Shown here: positions 50,467 to 58,854 of the stretch, one piece after another
Numbering within the stretch: the first letter of the stretch is position 1
Layout of the letters: each line of letters opens with the position of its first letter
Assembly (NCBI RefSeq): GCF_002892795.1
Contig: NZ_PJMC01000002.1
Span: 310,001 to 374,000 of the forward strand
Direction: 5' to 3'
DNA: 64,000 bases
DNA from: Arthrobacter sp. AFG20
GTDB lineage: Bacteria > Actinomycetota > Actinomycetes > Actinomycetales > Micrococcaceae
The notes under the pieces: generated by a model
What the model saw: only the letters and a program-made list of their open reading frames with translations
Told to the model about the DNA's origin: nothing
Databases searched by the model: none
Program-made: the position numbers and the translations under genes

Positions 50467-51819
50467 ATGGACCAGAACCCACCCTCAACTCCGCCCCGCC
50501 GCGGATCCACCGTCTTCGGACGCGGCAGCTACGCCGAGGCGCTGCGCATTGCGGCGATACTGCGGAAAGAAACCGTCGGCGGCGCCCTGCTGGTCGCCGC
50601 AGCCGTTATCGCGCTCATCTGGGCCAATTCCCCCCTGGCCGAGAGCTATTTCGGACTCCGGGACTTCAGGATCGGCTACGAGCCCTGGCACCTTAACCTC
50701 AGCCTCGGAGCCTGGGCCGCCGATGGCCTGCTGGCAATCTTCTTCTTCCTCGTCGGACTCGAACTCAAACGGGAGTTCGTCGCCGGAGACCTGCGACAGA
50801 TCAGCAAATCCATCGTCCCCATCGCCGCCGCCGTCGGCGGCGTCGCCGTCCCCGCGGTAATCTACGCCCTGATCAACCTCTCAAGTCCGGAGACGTTGCG
50901 GGGGTGGGCCATCCCCACCGCCACCGACATCGCCTTCGCCGTGGCCGTCCTGGCGATCATCGGCTCCCACCTGCCCAGCGCCCTGCGGATCTTCCTGCTC
51001 ACCCTCGCCGTGGTCGACGACCTGATCGCGATCAGCATCATCGCCATCTTCTACTCGCACGACATCCAGCCCGGGCCGCTGCTGCTGGCACTGATCCCTC
51101 TGGGCCTCTACACCTTCCTCGCCCAGAAATACCGCCGGTTCTTTGGCACCAGGCTGGCAGCAGCCTGGTTCATCCTGCTGCCCCTGGGCATCGCCACCTG
51201 GACGCTCGTGCACGCCTCAGGCATCCACGCCACCGTAGCCGGCGTGCTGCTGGGATTCGCCGTCCCCGTGATCCGCTCCCAGGCAAGCGGTGGCCCCAAA
51301 GCCGGCCCCGGCCTCGCGGAAACGTTCGAACACCGCTTCCGCCCCATCTCCGCCGGCATCGCCGTACCGATCTTCGCGTTCTTCTCCGCGGGCGTCGCCG
51401 TCGGAGGATTGGACGGCCTGGTCTCGGCCCTGATCGACCCGGTCGCCCTGGGCATCATCCTCGCCCTCGTACTGGGTAAGCCTGCGGGGATTCTGGGCAC
51501 CACCTGGGTTCTCACAAAGGCAACCAGGGCAAGGCTGGATGATTCCTTCAAATGGATCGACATCTTCGGGGTCTCCGTCCTGGCCGGAATAGGTTTCACC
51601 GTCTCCCTGCTCGTGGCTGAACTGAGTTTCGGCCACGGAAGCATCCACGACGACCACGCTAAAGTCGGCATTCTAACCGCGTCCCTCATTGCTGCACTGC
51701 TCGCAGCCGCCGTCCTCAGCACCAGAAACCGCCAATACCGGCTGGCAGAAGCTGAAGAGGAAATCGACTCAGACCAGGACGGCATCCCCGACGTCTATGA
51801 ACAGGACCACCGCTCTTGA
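50467..51819 (+). CDS. nhaA: Na+/H+ antiporter NhaA
   Basis: 450 residues with about 12 helices. NhaA signatures: [20 protein letters not shown] (helix 2), [20 protein letters not shown], and the ion-binding aspartate pair in [20 protein letters not shown]. The C-terminal end carries an acidic tail, [17 protein letters not shown], longer than in E. coli NhaA. It exports sodium in exchange for protons in the cytoplasmic membrane. Stand-alone gene. Confidence 0.93.
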   Translation: MDQNPPSTPPRRGSTVFGRGSYAEALRIAAILRKETVGGALLVAAAVIALIWANSPLAESYFGLRDFRIGYEPWHLNLSLGAWAADGLLAIFFFLVGLELKREFVAGDLRQISKSIVPIAAAVGGVAVPAVIYALINLSSPETLRGWAIPTATDIAFAVAVLAIIGSHLPSALRIFLLTLAVVDDLIAISIIAIFYSHDIQPGPLLLALIPLGLYTFLAQKYRRFFGTRLAAAWFILLPLGIATWTLVHASGIHATVAGVLLGFAVPVIRSQASGGPKAGPGLAETFEHRFRPISAGIAVPIFAFFSAGVAVGGLDGLVSALIDPVALGIILALVLGKPAGILGTTWVLTKATRARLDDSFKWIDIFGVSVLAGIGFTVSLLVAELSFGHGSIHDDHAKVGILTASLIAALLAAAVLSTRNRQYRLAEAEEEIDSDQDGIPDVYEQDHRS

Positions 51820-51915
51820 ACCCAGTGTGGCAATGAGGGAGCGGGCGGACGGCAACCCGTACCTGGTCAAGCCCAACCCGCGGTGGACCCGGTTTCGGCG
51901 GGCGCAACCGGCGGG

Positions 51916-52650
51916 CTAGTGCAGCCCCATCGCTTCGCGCACTTCGTCCAGGATGTGGTGCATGGCGCTCTCCGCAGCCGTGGCGTCCCCGCCGGCGATG
52001 GCGGCGGCTACTTCCTCGTGGGCGTCGAGGGCCTCCGGCCGCGGCTTGAATGGCATGAGGCCCTGATGGGTGCGGCTGGTGAGCACCTCGGCCACCATCC
52101 CTTCAAGGGACGAGAACATCTCGTTCCCGCAGCTTTTCAGCAGCAGCCGGTGATAGGCGATGTCGGCCGCGAGGAACGCCTGAAGCTCTCCGGCCTCGCC
52201 AAGCCGCCGCAGGTCCGCGGCCAAGGCCACCAGCTGGCTGCGCTCCGCTGCACTTGCCCGGCGGGCGGCACCTGCCGCTGCAATGGGTTCGACGGCGATA
52301 CGCAGCTCAGTGAGGCTGGCGTACTGTTGCGCCCGGCGATCCGATGCGAGGCGCCACCGCACCAGTTTGGGGTCATAGACATTCCAGAGCTCCGGGCTCT
52401 GAACCACGATCCCCACCCGGCGGCGCGAGTAAACCAGGTTCATCGACTCGAGGACCTTCATGGTGTCGCGAGCCACAGTTCGGGACACGCAGTACTCCTG
52501 CTGCAGGCCTTCAAGGGTCAGCCGGCTTCCGGGCGCCAGCGCGTCGGAGGCGATAGCCACGCCCACAGCGTCAAGGACGCGTTCGTGCATGGCGGGTGAC
52601 AACCCGCCGTCGTACGCGTTACCCGCGCGGTCTTCTGTCGCCGTCGACAT
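51916..52650 (-). CDS. GntR/FadR-type (FCD) transcriptional regulator of gluconate genes
   Basis: 244 residues. The N-terminal winged HTH reads GSRLTLEGLQQEYCVSRTVA, MKVLESMNLVYSRRRVGIVV. The C-terminal FCD effector domain (about 95-235) has the metal-binding His set in DIAYHRLLLKSCGNEMF and the final AMHHILDEV. It is divergent from gluconokinase, with palindromic operators in the 190-bp gap. By analogy with Corynebacterium GntR1/GntR2 it should repress gluconate uptake and be released by gluconate; this is inference. Confidence 0.87.
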   Translation of the reverse strand: MSTATEDRAGNAYDGGLSPAMHERVLDAVGVAIASDALAPGSRLTLEGLQQEYCVSRTVARDTMKVLESMNLVYSRRRVGIVVQSPELWNVYDPKLVRWRLASDRRAQQYASLTELRIAVEPIAAAGAARRASAAERSQLVALAADLRRLGEAGELQAFLAADIAYHRLLLKSCGNEMFSSLEGMVAEVLTSRTHQGLMPFKPRPEALDAHEEVAAAIAGGDATAAESAMHHILDEVREAMGLH

Positions 52651-52726
52651 CGTCCTGCCTTCCCTTTGCGCTGAAGCGCTCCTCCAGACTACCGGACAAT
52701 GAAGGCAAAGGTATGACCTGTGACAC

Positions 52727-52764
52727 GCAAAGATAGTATCTTTCGGATGAATTGGTGATACCTT
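52727..52764. promoter_or_regulatory. GntR operator region
   Basis: Perfect palindrome AAAGATAGTATCTTT at 52727-52741, and a second, weaker dyad GATACCTTATC at 52754-52764. The core GATAGTAT closely resembles the ATGATAGTAC-type sites bound by corynebacterial gluconate regulators. It lies between the divergent regulator and gluconokinase. Confidence 0.65.
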
Positions 52765-52840
52765 ATCTCCAGCGCAGTTCGAGTCGGGCTGCAGATTGAG
52801 CTTCTTCCACAAGCCAAAGACGTCTTCTTCGGAGGTAAAC

Positions 52841-53404
52841 ATGCAGTTTCCAGCCACGCACCTGGTGGTGATGGGCGTTGCCGGTTCGGGCAAGTCCACG
52901 ATCGCCGCGGCCCTGTCCAAGCACCTCGGCTGGGCAAGCGCGGAGGCGGACGAGTTCCACCCGCAGTCCAACATCAACAAGATGAGCCAGGGCATTCCAC
53001 TGCAGGACGAGGACCGGTGGCCCTGGCTGCAGCAGATCCAGAACTGGATGACCGGGCAGGCGCGTGCCGGCCACAGCACCGTGCTCACCTGCTCCGCGCT
53101 CAAGCAGAGCTACCGCAAGCTGCTGGCCGAAGCCGAAGGGCGCGTGCTCTTCATCCACCTGGACGGCGACGCTGCCCTGATCAGCCAGCGGATGCAGGGA
53201 CGCGAGGGCCACTTCATGCCGCCCACGCTCCTGCCCAGCCAGCTGGCCACCCTGGAACCGCTGACCGCGGAAGAGCTTGAGGCAGGCAGCGTCCGCCTTG
53301 ACATCACCCGCTCGCCCGAGGAACTCATCGCCGCCATCCTGGCCGCGCTGCAGCTCCCCGCCAGCGAGGAGCTTCCCACCAATCAGGCGCCCTGCGCCAA
53401 CTAG
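52841..53404 (+). CDS. gntK: Gluconokinase
   Basis: 187 residues. P-loop kinase with Walker A VMGVAGSGKSTIAAAL, the substrate region AEADEFHPQSNINKMSQGIP typical of gluconokinases, and the lid region RMQGREGHFMPPTLLPSQL. It phosphorylates D-gluconate to 6-phosphogluconate, feeding the pentose phosphate pathway. GGAGGTAAAC directly precedes ATG 52841. First gene of the operon with the permease 72 bp downstream. Confidence 0.95.
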   Translation: MQFPATHLVVMGVAGSGKSTIAAALSKHLGWASAEADEFHPQSNINKMSQGIPLQDEDRWPWLQQIQNWMTGQARAGHSTVLTCSALKQSYRKLLAEAEGRVLFIHLDGDAALISQRMQGREGHFMPPTLLPSQLATLEPLTAEELEAGSVRLDITRSPEELIAAILAALQLPASEELPTNQAPCAN

Positions 53405-53476
53405 CTGCATCACCGGGCGCCGCGCACTTCGGGACACGGCGCCCACCCCCCAAGAAATCTGCTTCAAAGGAGAATC

Positions 53477-54880
53477 ATGACCATCGAAGGATGGACACAA
53501 ACGCTGGGCGCAGGTCCGCTGCTGCTTATCGCGGCTGCCGCAATCGGCGTCCTGCTGTTCCTGATCATCAGGCTGCGCATGCACGCGCTGCTTGCGCTGA
53601 TCCTGGTCAGCCTCGCCACGGCCTTCGCCACGGGCATCCCCGCCAACCAGGTGGTGCCGGTGCTGGTGAACGGTTTCGGCACCACCCTCGGCACCGTTGC
53701 GCTGCTTGTCGGTCTGGGCGCCATGCTGGGCCGCATCGTGGAAACCAGCGGCGGTGCGAAGGTGCTGGCCGACTACCTGATCGGCATCTTCGGTGAAAAG
53801 CGCGCCCCGTTCGCGCTGGGCCTCGCCTCCCTCATCTTCGGCTTCCCGATCTTCTTCGACGCCGGCCTCGTGGTCATGCTCCCCGTCGTGTTCGCCGTGG
53901 CCCACCGTCTGGGCGGCGGAGTGCTGCGCTATGGCCTCCCCGCTGCCGGTGCCTTCTCTGTGATGCACATCTTCCTGCCGCCGCACCCGGGACCCGTCTC
54001 GGCGTCGGCCTTCTTTGAGGCGAACGTCGGCCTCGTCACCATCGCCGGCCTCCTCACCGCGATCCCCACCTGGTACGTCACCGCCTACCTGTACGGCCTG
54101 TGGACCGGCAAGAAGCTGATGCTTCCGGTTCCCGAACTCCTTGGCCACGCCAGTGCCGAGGCCGAATCCCACCCGCCGCGGTTCCGTACTGTCATTGGCC
54201 TGCTGCTCCTGCCGCTGGTCCTGATCTTCATCAACACGGGCCTGAACACCTTTGCCGCATCCGGCGTCCTGTCCGAATCGGTCAAGGGCGAGCAGTGGTT
54301 CCAGGTGCTGCGGACCCTGGGCGAGACCCCGGTGGCCCTGCTCATCTCCGTCCTCGTGGCGATGTTCGTCCTCGGCGCCCGCCGTGGCGTCCACAACGGT
54401 GCACTGGAGAAGCTGCTCGAGTCCTCGCTGGGTCCGGTCTGCTCGGTCATCCTCATCACCGGCGCCGGCGGCATGTTCGGCGGCGTGCTGCGCACCTCCG
54501 GCATCGGCGACGCCCTTGCGGACGTGCTGGGCAACATGGGCATCCCGTTGATCCTGGCAGGCTTCCTGGTCTCCTCGATCCTGCGCATCGCCCAGGGCTC
54601 CGCGACCGTGGCGCTGACCACCACCGCAGGCCTCATCGCTCCAGCCGTCGCTTCGGCCGGACTGAACGGGATGCAGATCGCCGCCATGGTGATCGCCGTG
54701 GCCGCAGGCTCCGTGGTGGTCTCCCATGTCAACGACTCGGGCTTCTGGCTGGTGGGCCGCTTCTTCGGCATGGACGTCAAGACCACGCTGAAGACCTGGA
54801 CGATCATGGAAACCCTCATCGGTGTCATGGGCTTCGCCATCGCGGCGGTGATCTTCCTGGTCGCCGGGCTGGCGGGATAG
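53477..54880 (+). CDS. gntP: Gluconate permease, GntP family
   Basis: 467 residues with about 12-14 helices. GntP family features: LLFLIIRLRMHALLALILVS, GTTLGTVALLVGLGAMLGR, FGFPIFFDAGLVVMLPVVF, and HVNDSGFWLVGRFFGMDVK near the end. Imports gluconate by proton symport. AAAGGAGAATC precedes ATG 53477. Follows gntK, ends at a 21-bp hairpin terminator. Confidence 0.94.
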   Translation: MTIEGWTQTLGAGPLLLIAAAAIGVLLFLIIRLRMHALLALILVSLATAFATGIPANQVVPVLVNGFGTTLGTVALLVGLGAMLGRIVETSGGAKVLADYLIGIFGEKRAPFALGLASLIFGFPIFFDAGLVVMLPVVFAVAHRLGGGVLRYGLPAAGAFSVMHIFLPPHPGPVSASAFFEANVGLVTIAGLLTAIPTWYVTAYLYGLWTGKKLMLPVPELLGHASAEAESHPPRFRTVIGLLLLPLVLIFINTGLNTFAASGVLSESVKGEQWFQVLRTLGETPVALLISVLVAMFVLGARRGVHNGALEKLLESSLGPVCSVILITGAGGMFGGVLRTSGIGDALADVLGNMGIPLILAGFLVSSILRIAQGSATVALTTTAGLIAPAVASAGLNGMQIAAMVIAVAAGSVVVSHVNDSGFWLVGRFFGMDVKTTLKTWTIMETLIGVMGFAIAAVIFLVAGLAG

Positions 54881-54896
54881 CTGCTTTTCTTGAGTG

Positions 54897-54938
54897 CGAC
54901 GGCGGGAGGCCGGCAGATCTGCCGGCCTCCCGCCGTCG
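54897..54938 (+). terminator. Terminator after gntP
   Basis: Continuous 42-bp palindrome whose arms begin CGACGGCGGGAGGCCGGCAG (54897 onward); the loop must form from the central AGATCT. The same CGACGGCGGG start recurs in hairpins at about 60679 and 63069. Confidence 0.85.
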
Positions 54939-54995
54939 TACCTGGGTATAAAAGTGCGGGAGACTGGAACTCCTCAACCACGAAGGCGGACCACC

Positions 54996-55262
54996 TTGAT
55001 CACTCTCCAGCAGGATGCCGAAGGCTTCATCCGGATGAATCGGCACTTCCCGGACAGCATCCTCGTCTCCATCACCTTTTCCGACGGCACAGCGGAGGAG
55101 GTCTCCGGCAAGCGACTCAACCAGGCCTACGACGAAGCCCTGGCCGAGTTCCGCGCACAGAACCACCTGGATGCGAAGGGATTCTCGCGTCACCAGAAGA
55201 GCCGGAGCAACCCCGGAAACAAGGTCGACTTCGTGCGGGTCCAGCCCGGCATGGGTGACTGA
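54996..55262 (+). CDS. Small hypothetical protein (88 aa)
   Basis: 88 residues from TTG 54996, with AAGGCGGA upstream. The sequence (LITLQQDAEGFIRMNRHFPD, then ILVSITFSDGTAEEVSGKRL) is a short beta-strand-rich start followed by a helix and a basic tail. No family recognised. It sits between two strong hairpins and is thus a single-gene transcript. Confidence 0.6.
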   Translation: MITLQQDAEGFIRMNRHFPDSILVSITFSDGTAEEVSGKRLNQAYDEALAEFRAQNHLDAKGFSRHQKSRSNPGNKVDFVRVQPGMGD

Positions 55263-55281
55263 GGGGCACTGTCGTTTAATG

Positions 55282-55344
55282 CAACGCGGGGTCAGATACC
55301 GCCCAATCCGCTGCCGGGATTGGGCGGTATCTGACCCCGCGTTG
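55282..55344. terminator. 28-bp perfect hairpin between converging genes
   Basis: Arms of 28 bp (55282-55309 and 55317-55344) with a 7-nt loop, starting CAACGCGGGGTCAGATACC; followed by TTGTTTC. It serves the convergent genes at 54996 and 55364. Confidence 0.85.
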
Positions 55345-55363
55345 TTGTTTCAGCCGGCGGTGG

Positions 55364-56065
55364 CTACTCGGCGAGGGCCTTGATGACCTCCTTGGCCACG
55401 TCCTCGCTGGACTGCGGGTTCTGGCCGCTGATCAGGTTGCCCTCCCGCACCACGTGGCTGGCCCAGTCCGGGCCCGTCTCCACGTTGGCACCCTTCTCCC
55501 GCAGCGCCGTCTCCACCAGCCACGGCGTGTTCTCGCCGGTGCCGCCGCCCAGTTCCTCTGAGTCGGCGAACACCGTCAGCTTGCGGCCCGCGAAAGTGAA
55601 CGCGCCGTCGTCGGCAGTGGCGCTGAGCAGGCCCGCCGGGCCGTGGCAGAAGGGCGCGATGATCTTGCCGACGCCGTCGGCCTCCACGAGAATCCGGCCG
55701 AGGTCCCTGTCCTGGAAAAGGTCGGCCATAGGGCCATGGCCGCCGGGCAGGACCACGGCGTCGTACCCGGACATGTCGACGTCGGCCAGCACCAGCGGTG
55801 CGAAGAGGTCGACGTCGATCATTTCCAGATAGGTGCGGAAGTCCTCCGCCCGCTCCTCGCTGCCGACGGCGTCTGCCTGCAGGCTGATCTTGTCCACGGT
55901 CGGCTTGACGCCGCCGGGCGTGGCGAAGTCCACGTTGTGCCCGGCCTGCTGCAGGGTCCGATGTGCCACCACCAGCTCCTCCGCCCAGAACCCGGTGGGG
56001 TGCTGGCTGCCATCCTTCATGGTCAGCGAATCGGCCGCCGAGACGACCATCAGAATGTTAGCCAT
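55364..56065 (-). CDS. DJ-1/PfpI family protein (type 1 glutamine amidotransferase-like)
   Basis: 233 residues. The Hsp31/DJ-1 type fold is seen in ANILMVVSAADSLTMKDGS, DAVVLPGGHGPMADLF, and the nucleophile elbow IIAPFCHGPAGLL with the catalytic Cys followed by His. The acidic partner is probably in the first half. Members act as chaperone, deglycase or glyoxalase III. ATG 56065 has a TAAGGA box upstream. Single gene. Confidence 0.87.
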   Translation of the reverse strand: MANILMVVSAADSLTMKDGSQHPTGFWAEELVVAHRTLQQAGHNVDFATPGGVKPTVDKISLQADAVGSEERAEDFRTYLEMIDVDLFAPLVLADVDMSGYDAVVLPGGHGPMADLFQDRDLGRILVEADGVGKIIAPFCHGPAGLLSATADDGAFTFAGRKLTVFADSEELGGGTGENTPWLVETALREKGANVETGPDWASHVVREGNLISGQNPQSSEDVAKEVIKALAE

Positions 56066-56161
56066 TGTCCTTACTCCTTATGTGGGTTTCTTGGTTTCGA
56101 CGGGGGACGCTGATCGAGCTCGTCGAGATCTGGCGGCCCCCGCGTTCAATCGGCGACGACC

Positions 56162-57463
56162 TCAGCCGGCCCAGGTCCTCAGCCGCAGCGGCGGCTCCTC
56201 GCCGCCGGCCTTCCGAACCAGCACCTGGTTCACGCCCGTCAGGCCACCTTCAAAGCCGAGTGCGCTGGAGGCCATGTACAGCCGCCAGACGCGCGCGCGG
56301 CCTTCGGACGTCAGCCGGACTGCTTCGTCCCACTGTTCCTCGAGGTTCTTCACCCAGGCGCGCAGCGTCAGGGCGTAGTGCCGGCGGAGGGCCTCGACGT
56401 CGAGCACTTCGAAGCCGCCGCCCTCGAGCGCCGTCATCAGTTCCGAGAGGCTGAGCATCTGGCCGTCGGGGAAGACATAGCGGGGCAGGAAGGAATTGGG
56501 ATCGTCCTCTGTGGGCCCGGCGTTCCAGGAAATGGCGTGATTCAGCATCCGGCCGCCAGGGCGGAGCAGGCCGTGGAGCTGCGAGACGTAGCGGTTCAGC
56601 TGCTCGCGGCCCACGTGCTCGGACATGCCGACGGAGCTGATCGCGTCGTAGGGCCCGTCGTTCACGTCACGGTAGTCCTGGACGCGGATATCCACTCGGT
56701 CCGTCAGTCCGGCCTCGGCGACCCGCTTGCGGACCAGCTCGGCCTGTTCGGTGGAAATCGTGATTCCAACAACGGTGACGCCGTACCGCTCGGCGGCATG
56801 CAGGGCAAAGCTGCCCCAGCCGCAGCCAACGTCCAGCAGGCGCTGGCCGGGCTGCAGGCCCAGCTTGCGGCAGACCAGATCGAGCTTCTCCTCCTGGGCT
56901 TCTTCCAGGCTTATGCCTTCATCGGACCAGACCGCGCACGAGTAGACCAGCGACGGGCCGAGGACCAGCCGGTAAAAGTCGTTGCCGACGTCGTAATGGT
57001 GTGAGATCGCGGCGGCGTCCCGTTTCCTGGAGTGCCGCCGGCCGTGCTTTTCCACCCTCGCTTCCTCCGGCGGGGGAGCAGGATTGGGACCCACTGCTCC
57101 GAGCCTGGCGCCGGTCTTCAGCAGAGTCCACACCTCCCGCGGCGTCAGCGGGCTGAATGGGCCTGGCTGGGCGAACTTGCCGGCGGAACTCAGTGCGGCG
57201 AAGGCCTCGAAGATGTCGCCGTGGGCCGTGATCTCGCCGGCGACGTACGCCCGGCTCAGGCCCAATTGCCCGGGGGACCAGAGGATCCGCCGCAGCGCCC
57301 GGCGGGACGTGAACTCGATCAGCGGGGCATCTTCGGGACCGGCTTCGGAGCCGTCCCAGGCCCGCAGCCGGATCGGAATCTCGCCGGTGCCCGACTCCCC
57401 GGTGCCCAGCACGATGCCCAATGCCTTGGCCAGCTTTGGCGCCACTCCCTTTGTCTTTGCCAT
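56162..57463 (-). CDS. Cyclopropane-fatty-acyl-phospholipid synthase family methyltransferase
   Basis: 433 residues from ATG 57463 (MAKTKGV). An N-terminal lipid-binding region (about 1-130) is followed by the S-adenosylmethionine-binding core RLLDVGCGWGSFALHAAERY, the AISHHYDVGNDFYRLVLG substrate motif, and IRVQDYRDVNDGPYDAISSV with GMSEHVG. It methylenates or methylates unsaturated phospholipid acyl chains at the membrane. Length is slightly over the usual 380-420. Confidence 0.9.
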   Translation of the reverse strand: MAKTKGVAPKLAKALGIVLGTGESGTGEIPIRLRAWDGSEAGPEDAPLIEFTSRRALRRILWSPGQLGLSRAYVAGEITAHGDIFEAFAALSSAGKFAQPGPFSPLTPREVWTLLKTGARLGAVGPNPAPPPEEARVEKHGRRHSRKRDAAAISHHYDVGNDFYRLVLGPSLVYSCAVWSDEGISLEEAQEEKLDLVCRKLGLQPGQRLLDVGCGWGSFALHAAERYGVTVVGITISTEQAELVRKRVAEAGLTDRVDIRVQDYRDVNDGPYDAISSVGMSEHVGREQLNRYVSQLHGLLRPGGRMLNHAISWNAGPTEDDPNSFLPRYVFPDGQMLSLSELMTALEGGGFEVLDVEALRRHYALTLRAWVKNLEEQWDEAVRLTSEGRARVWRLYMASSALGFEGGLTGVNQVLVRKAGGEEPPLRLRTWAG

Positions 57464-57714
57464 ACTCGTCGCCTCTCGTCCCCGTGCCCAGCTAGGGTCT
57501 GCGCCATTGCAGTCCTGTGCAATAACGTACACAAGCCTGCCCGCACCGGACAGGGAGACAAACCTGTCTCGCAGGGGTCACAGGCGTCCGGGCGTTCCTT
57601 CGCGGCTTGGCCGGTGAGTCGAGTCGGACCGTCCGAAGCTCTCGGCTCTGGACCGGCAATCCGCCCGGTGGGATGCTGATCGCAAATACCGACGGAGAGG
57701 GAGGCTGAACTGCC

Positions 57715-58182
57715 ATGGACGACTCGCCGGAGACGCGCCAGAGGCTGTCCGACCGCATCGAGGAAAAACAGTCTGCACTCCGCTCCTACCTGGAACGGCT
57801 CCGGCCGCGCCGGCACAAGCTGACGGAATTCAGCGTCACCGGGAGTGTACTGGCCGCCATGCTCACGGCCGGCCCTGCGTTCGGGGGTACGGGGTTCACT
57901 GCGGCAGTCCAGGGCATGTTCTCCCTGGGCGACGCTTCCGTGGTGTGGCGTGTCCTTTGCCTGGGAGCGGTGATTCTGTCCGTCGGGGCCGGGCTCGCCA
58001 CGAACTTCGCCAATTCCCAGGCTTTGGCTGAAAAGGTCACTGCAGCGGAGACAGCAATCGCCCAACTGGAAGGGCTGCAACTGTCTCTGGGTTTCGGCCA
58101 CATAGCGATTGAGGAAGCAGCGATGCTGTACAAGCAGTTCGTTTCCCATGTGGCGTTCGTGGATAAAGTGCCTTCGCGCTGA
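57715..58182 (+). CDS. Two-TM protein, paralogue A
   Basis: 155 residues. Charged helical start (DDSPETRQRLSDRIEEKQSA), two membrane helices (about 40-60 and 80-100), then a coiled-coil-like end (ALAEKVTAAETAIAQLEGLQ). About two thirds identical to the protein at 60192, including the upstream sequence. The layout, short helix, two TM, helical tail, recalls SLATT-type pore domains of nucleotide-signalling conflict systems, but no signalling enzyme is nearby and this is a weak inference. Confidence 0.65.
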   Translation: MDDSPETRQRLSDRIEEKQSALRSYLERLRPRRHKLTEFSVTGSVLAAMLTAGPAFGGTGFTAAVQGMFSLGDASVVWRVLCLGAVILSVGAGLATNFANSQALAEKVTAAETAIAQLEGLQLSLGFGHIAIEEAAMLYKQFVSHVAFVDKVPSR

Positions 58183-58239
58183 CGGGTACTGATGGCAGCT
58201 TGGCACCAAACGCCGTCGTCGAATGAATGGAGCCTTCTC

Positions 58240-58510
58240 CCGCTCCGTACTGAGGAGAACAGAGAGCGGTGGCAGGGGAGAGGTTCCTGACTTCCCCGCT
58301 TCGTGACGGATCATCTGCTCCGGTGGCTGGTCTCTGTCTCCGAGGAGATCTGTCGACTCAGCTTCCCTGCCATTCACCATGGGCGACCGGCCCGGACGGA
58401 GGTAGTGACTTGATAGGAACGTGCAGCTTTCCTCTCAATGCTTTGTCCGCCCGGCCGGTCGATCGGCTCGCCTTCCTCCACCCTCGACAGGAATGAGCAG
58501 GCATGACTCC
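58240..58510 (+). mobile_element. Orphan IS110 left end (leader without transposase)
   Basis: Matches the leader of the IS110 element at 29.5 kb over about 240 bp: TACTGAGGAGAA, GGCAGGGGAG (58271), CGTGACG, GGAGATCTGTC, GACTTGATAGGAACGTGCAG, CTTTGTCCGCCCGG and CGACAGGAATGAGCAGGC, up to the transposase start (ATGAC at 58503). It then breaks off into unrelated sequence. The 35-nt window at 58309-58343 differs from the other copies. An intact bridge-RNA-like leader thus persists alone. Confidence 0.75.
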
Positions 58511-58711
58511 CGAAGCGATGTGGCTACGACGGGATGACAGAGACCTTTCCAACGGACAGGACTCTCGTGTAGTTCAAACACATGCGTTCTCGTCGGTTAA
58601 CCGAAGAGCCTGCTCTCCCGGAGCACGTGGACCCGCTTCCGATGTCGGCCAACTTCCCCGCAGTCCTGCCGAGCTCCGCCACAGCCGACAACCAACGAGC
58701 GCTGCCTAAAT

Positions 58712-58728
58712 TGTTCTTATAACGAACA
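58712..58728 (+). promoter_or_regulatory. IclR-type operator candidate
   Basis: Dyad TGTTCTTATAACGAACA, 126 bp before the transporter start. GTTC...GAAC half-sites around an AT-rich centre are the usual form of IclR-family operators for aromatic-acid genes. The 58511-58854 gap otherwise shows no gene. Confidence 0.45.
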
Positions 58729-58854
58729 TTTGTACGTGACATGAACGTCAATGTACTCTGATTGGCGGTAAAGCATGCGGTGGGTCACGTCTACCTGTGA
58801 GAGGACTCTCAAACGGTTGCCGCTTCCATTTTTTCCCTAATCAATGAGGATTCC

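Noticed and set aside
52763..54727. 654-codon minus-strand frame over the gluconate genes
   Set aside because: Antisense to gntK and gntP, compositionally odd (Asp/Gln/His-rich), no start signal.
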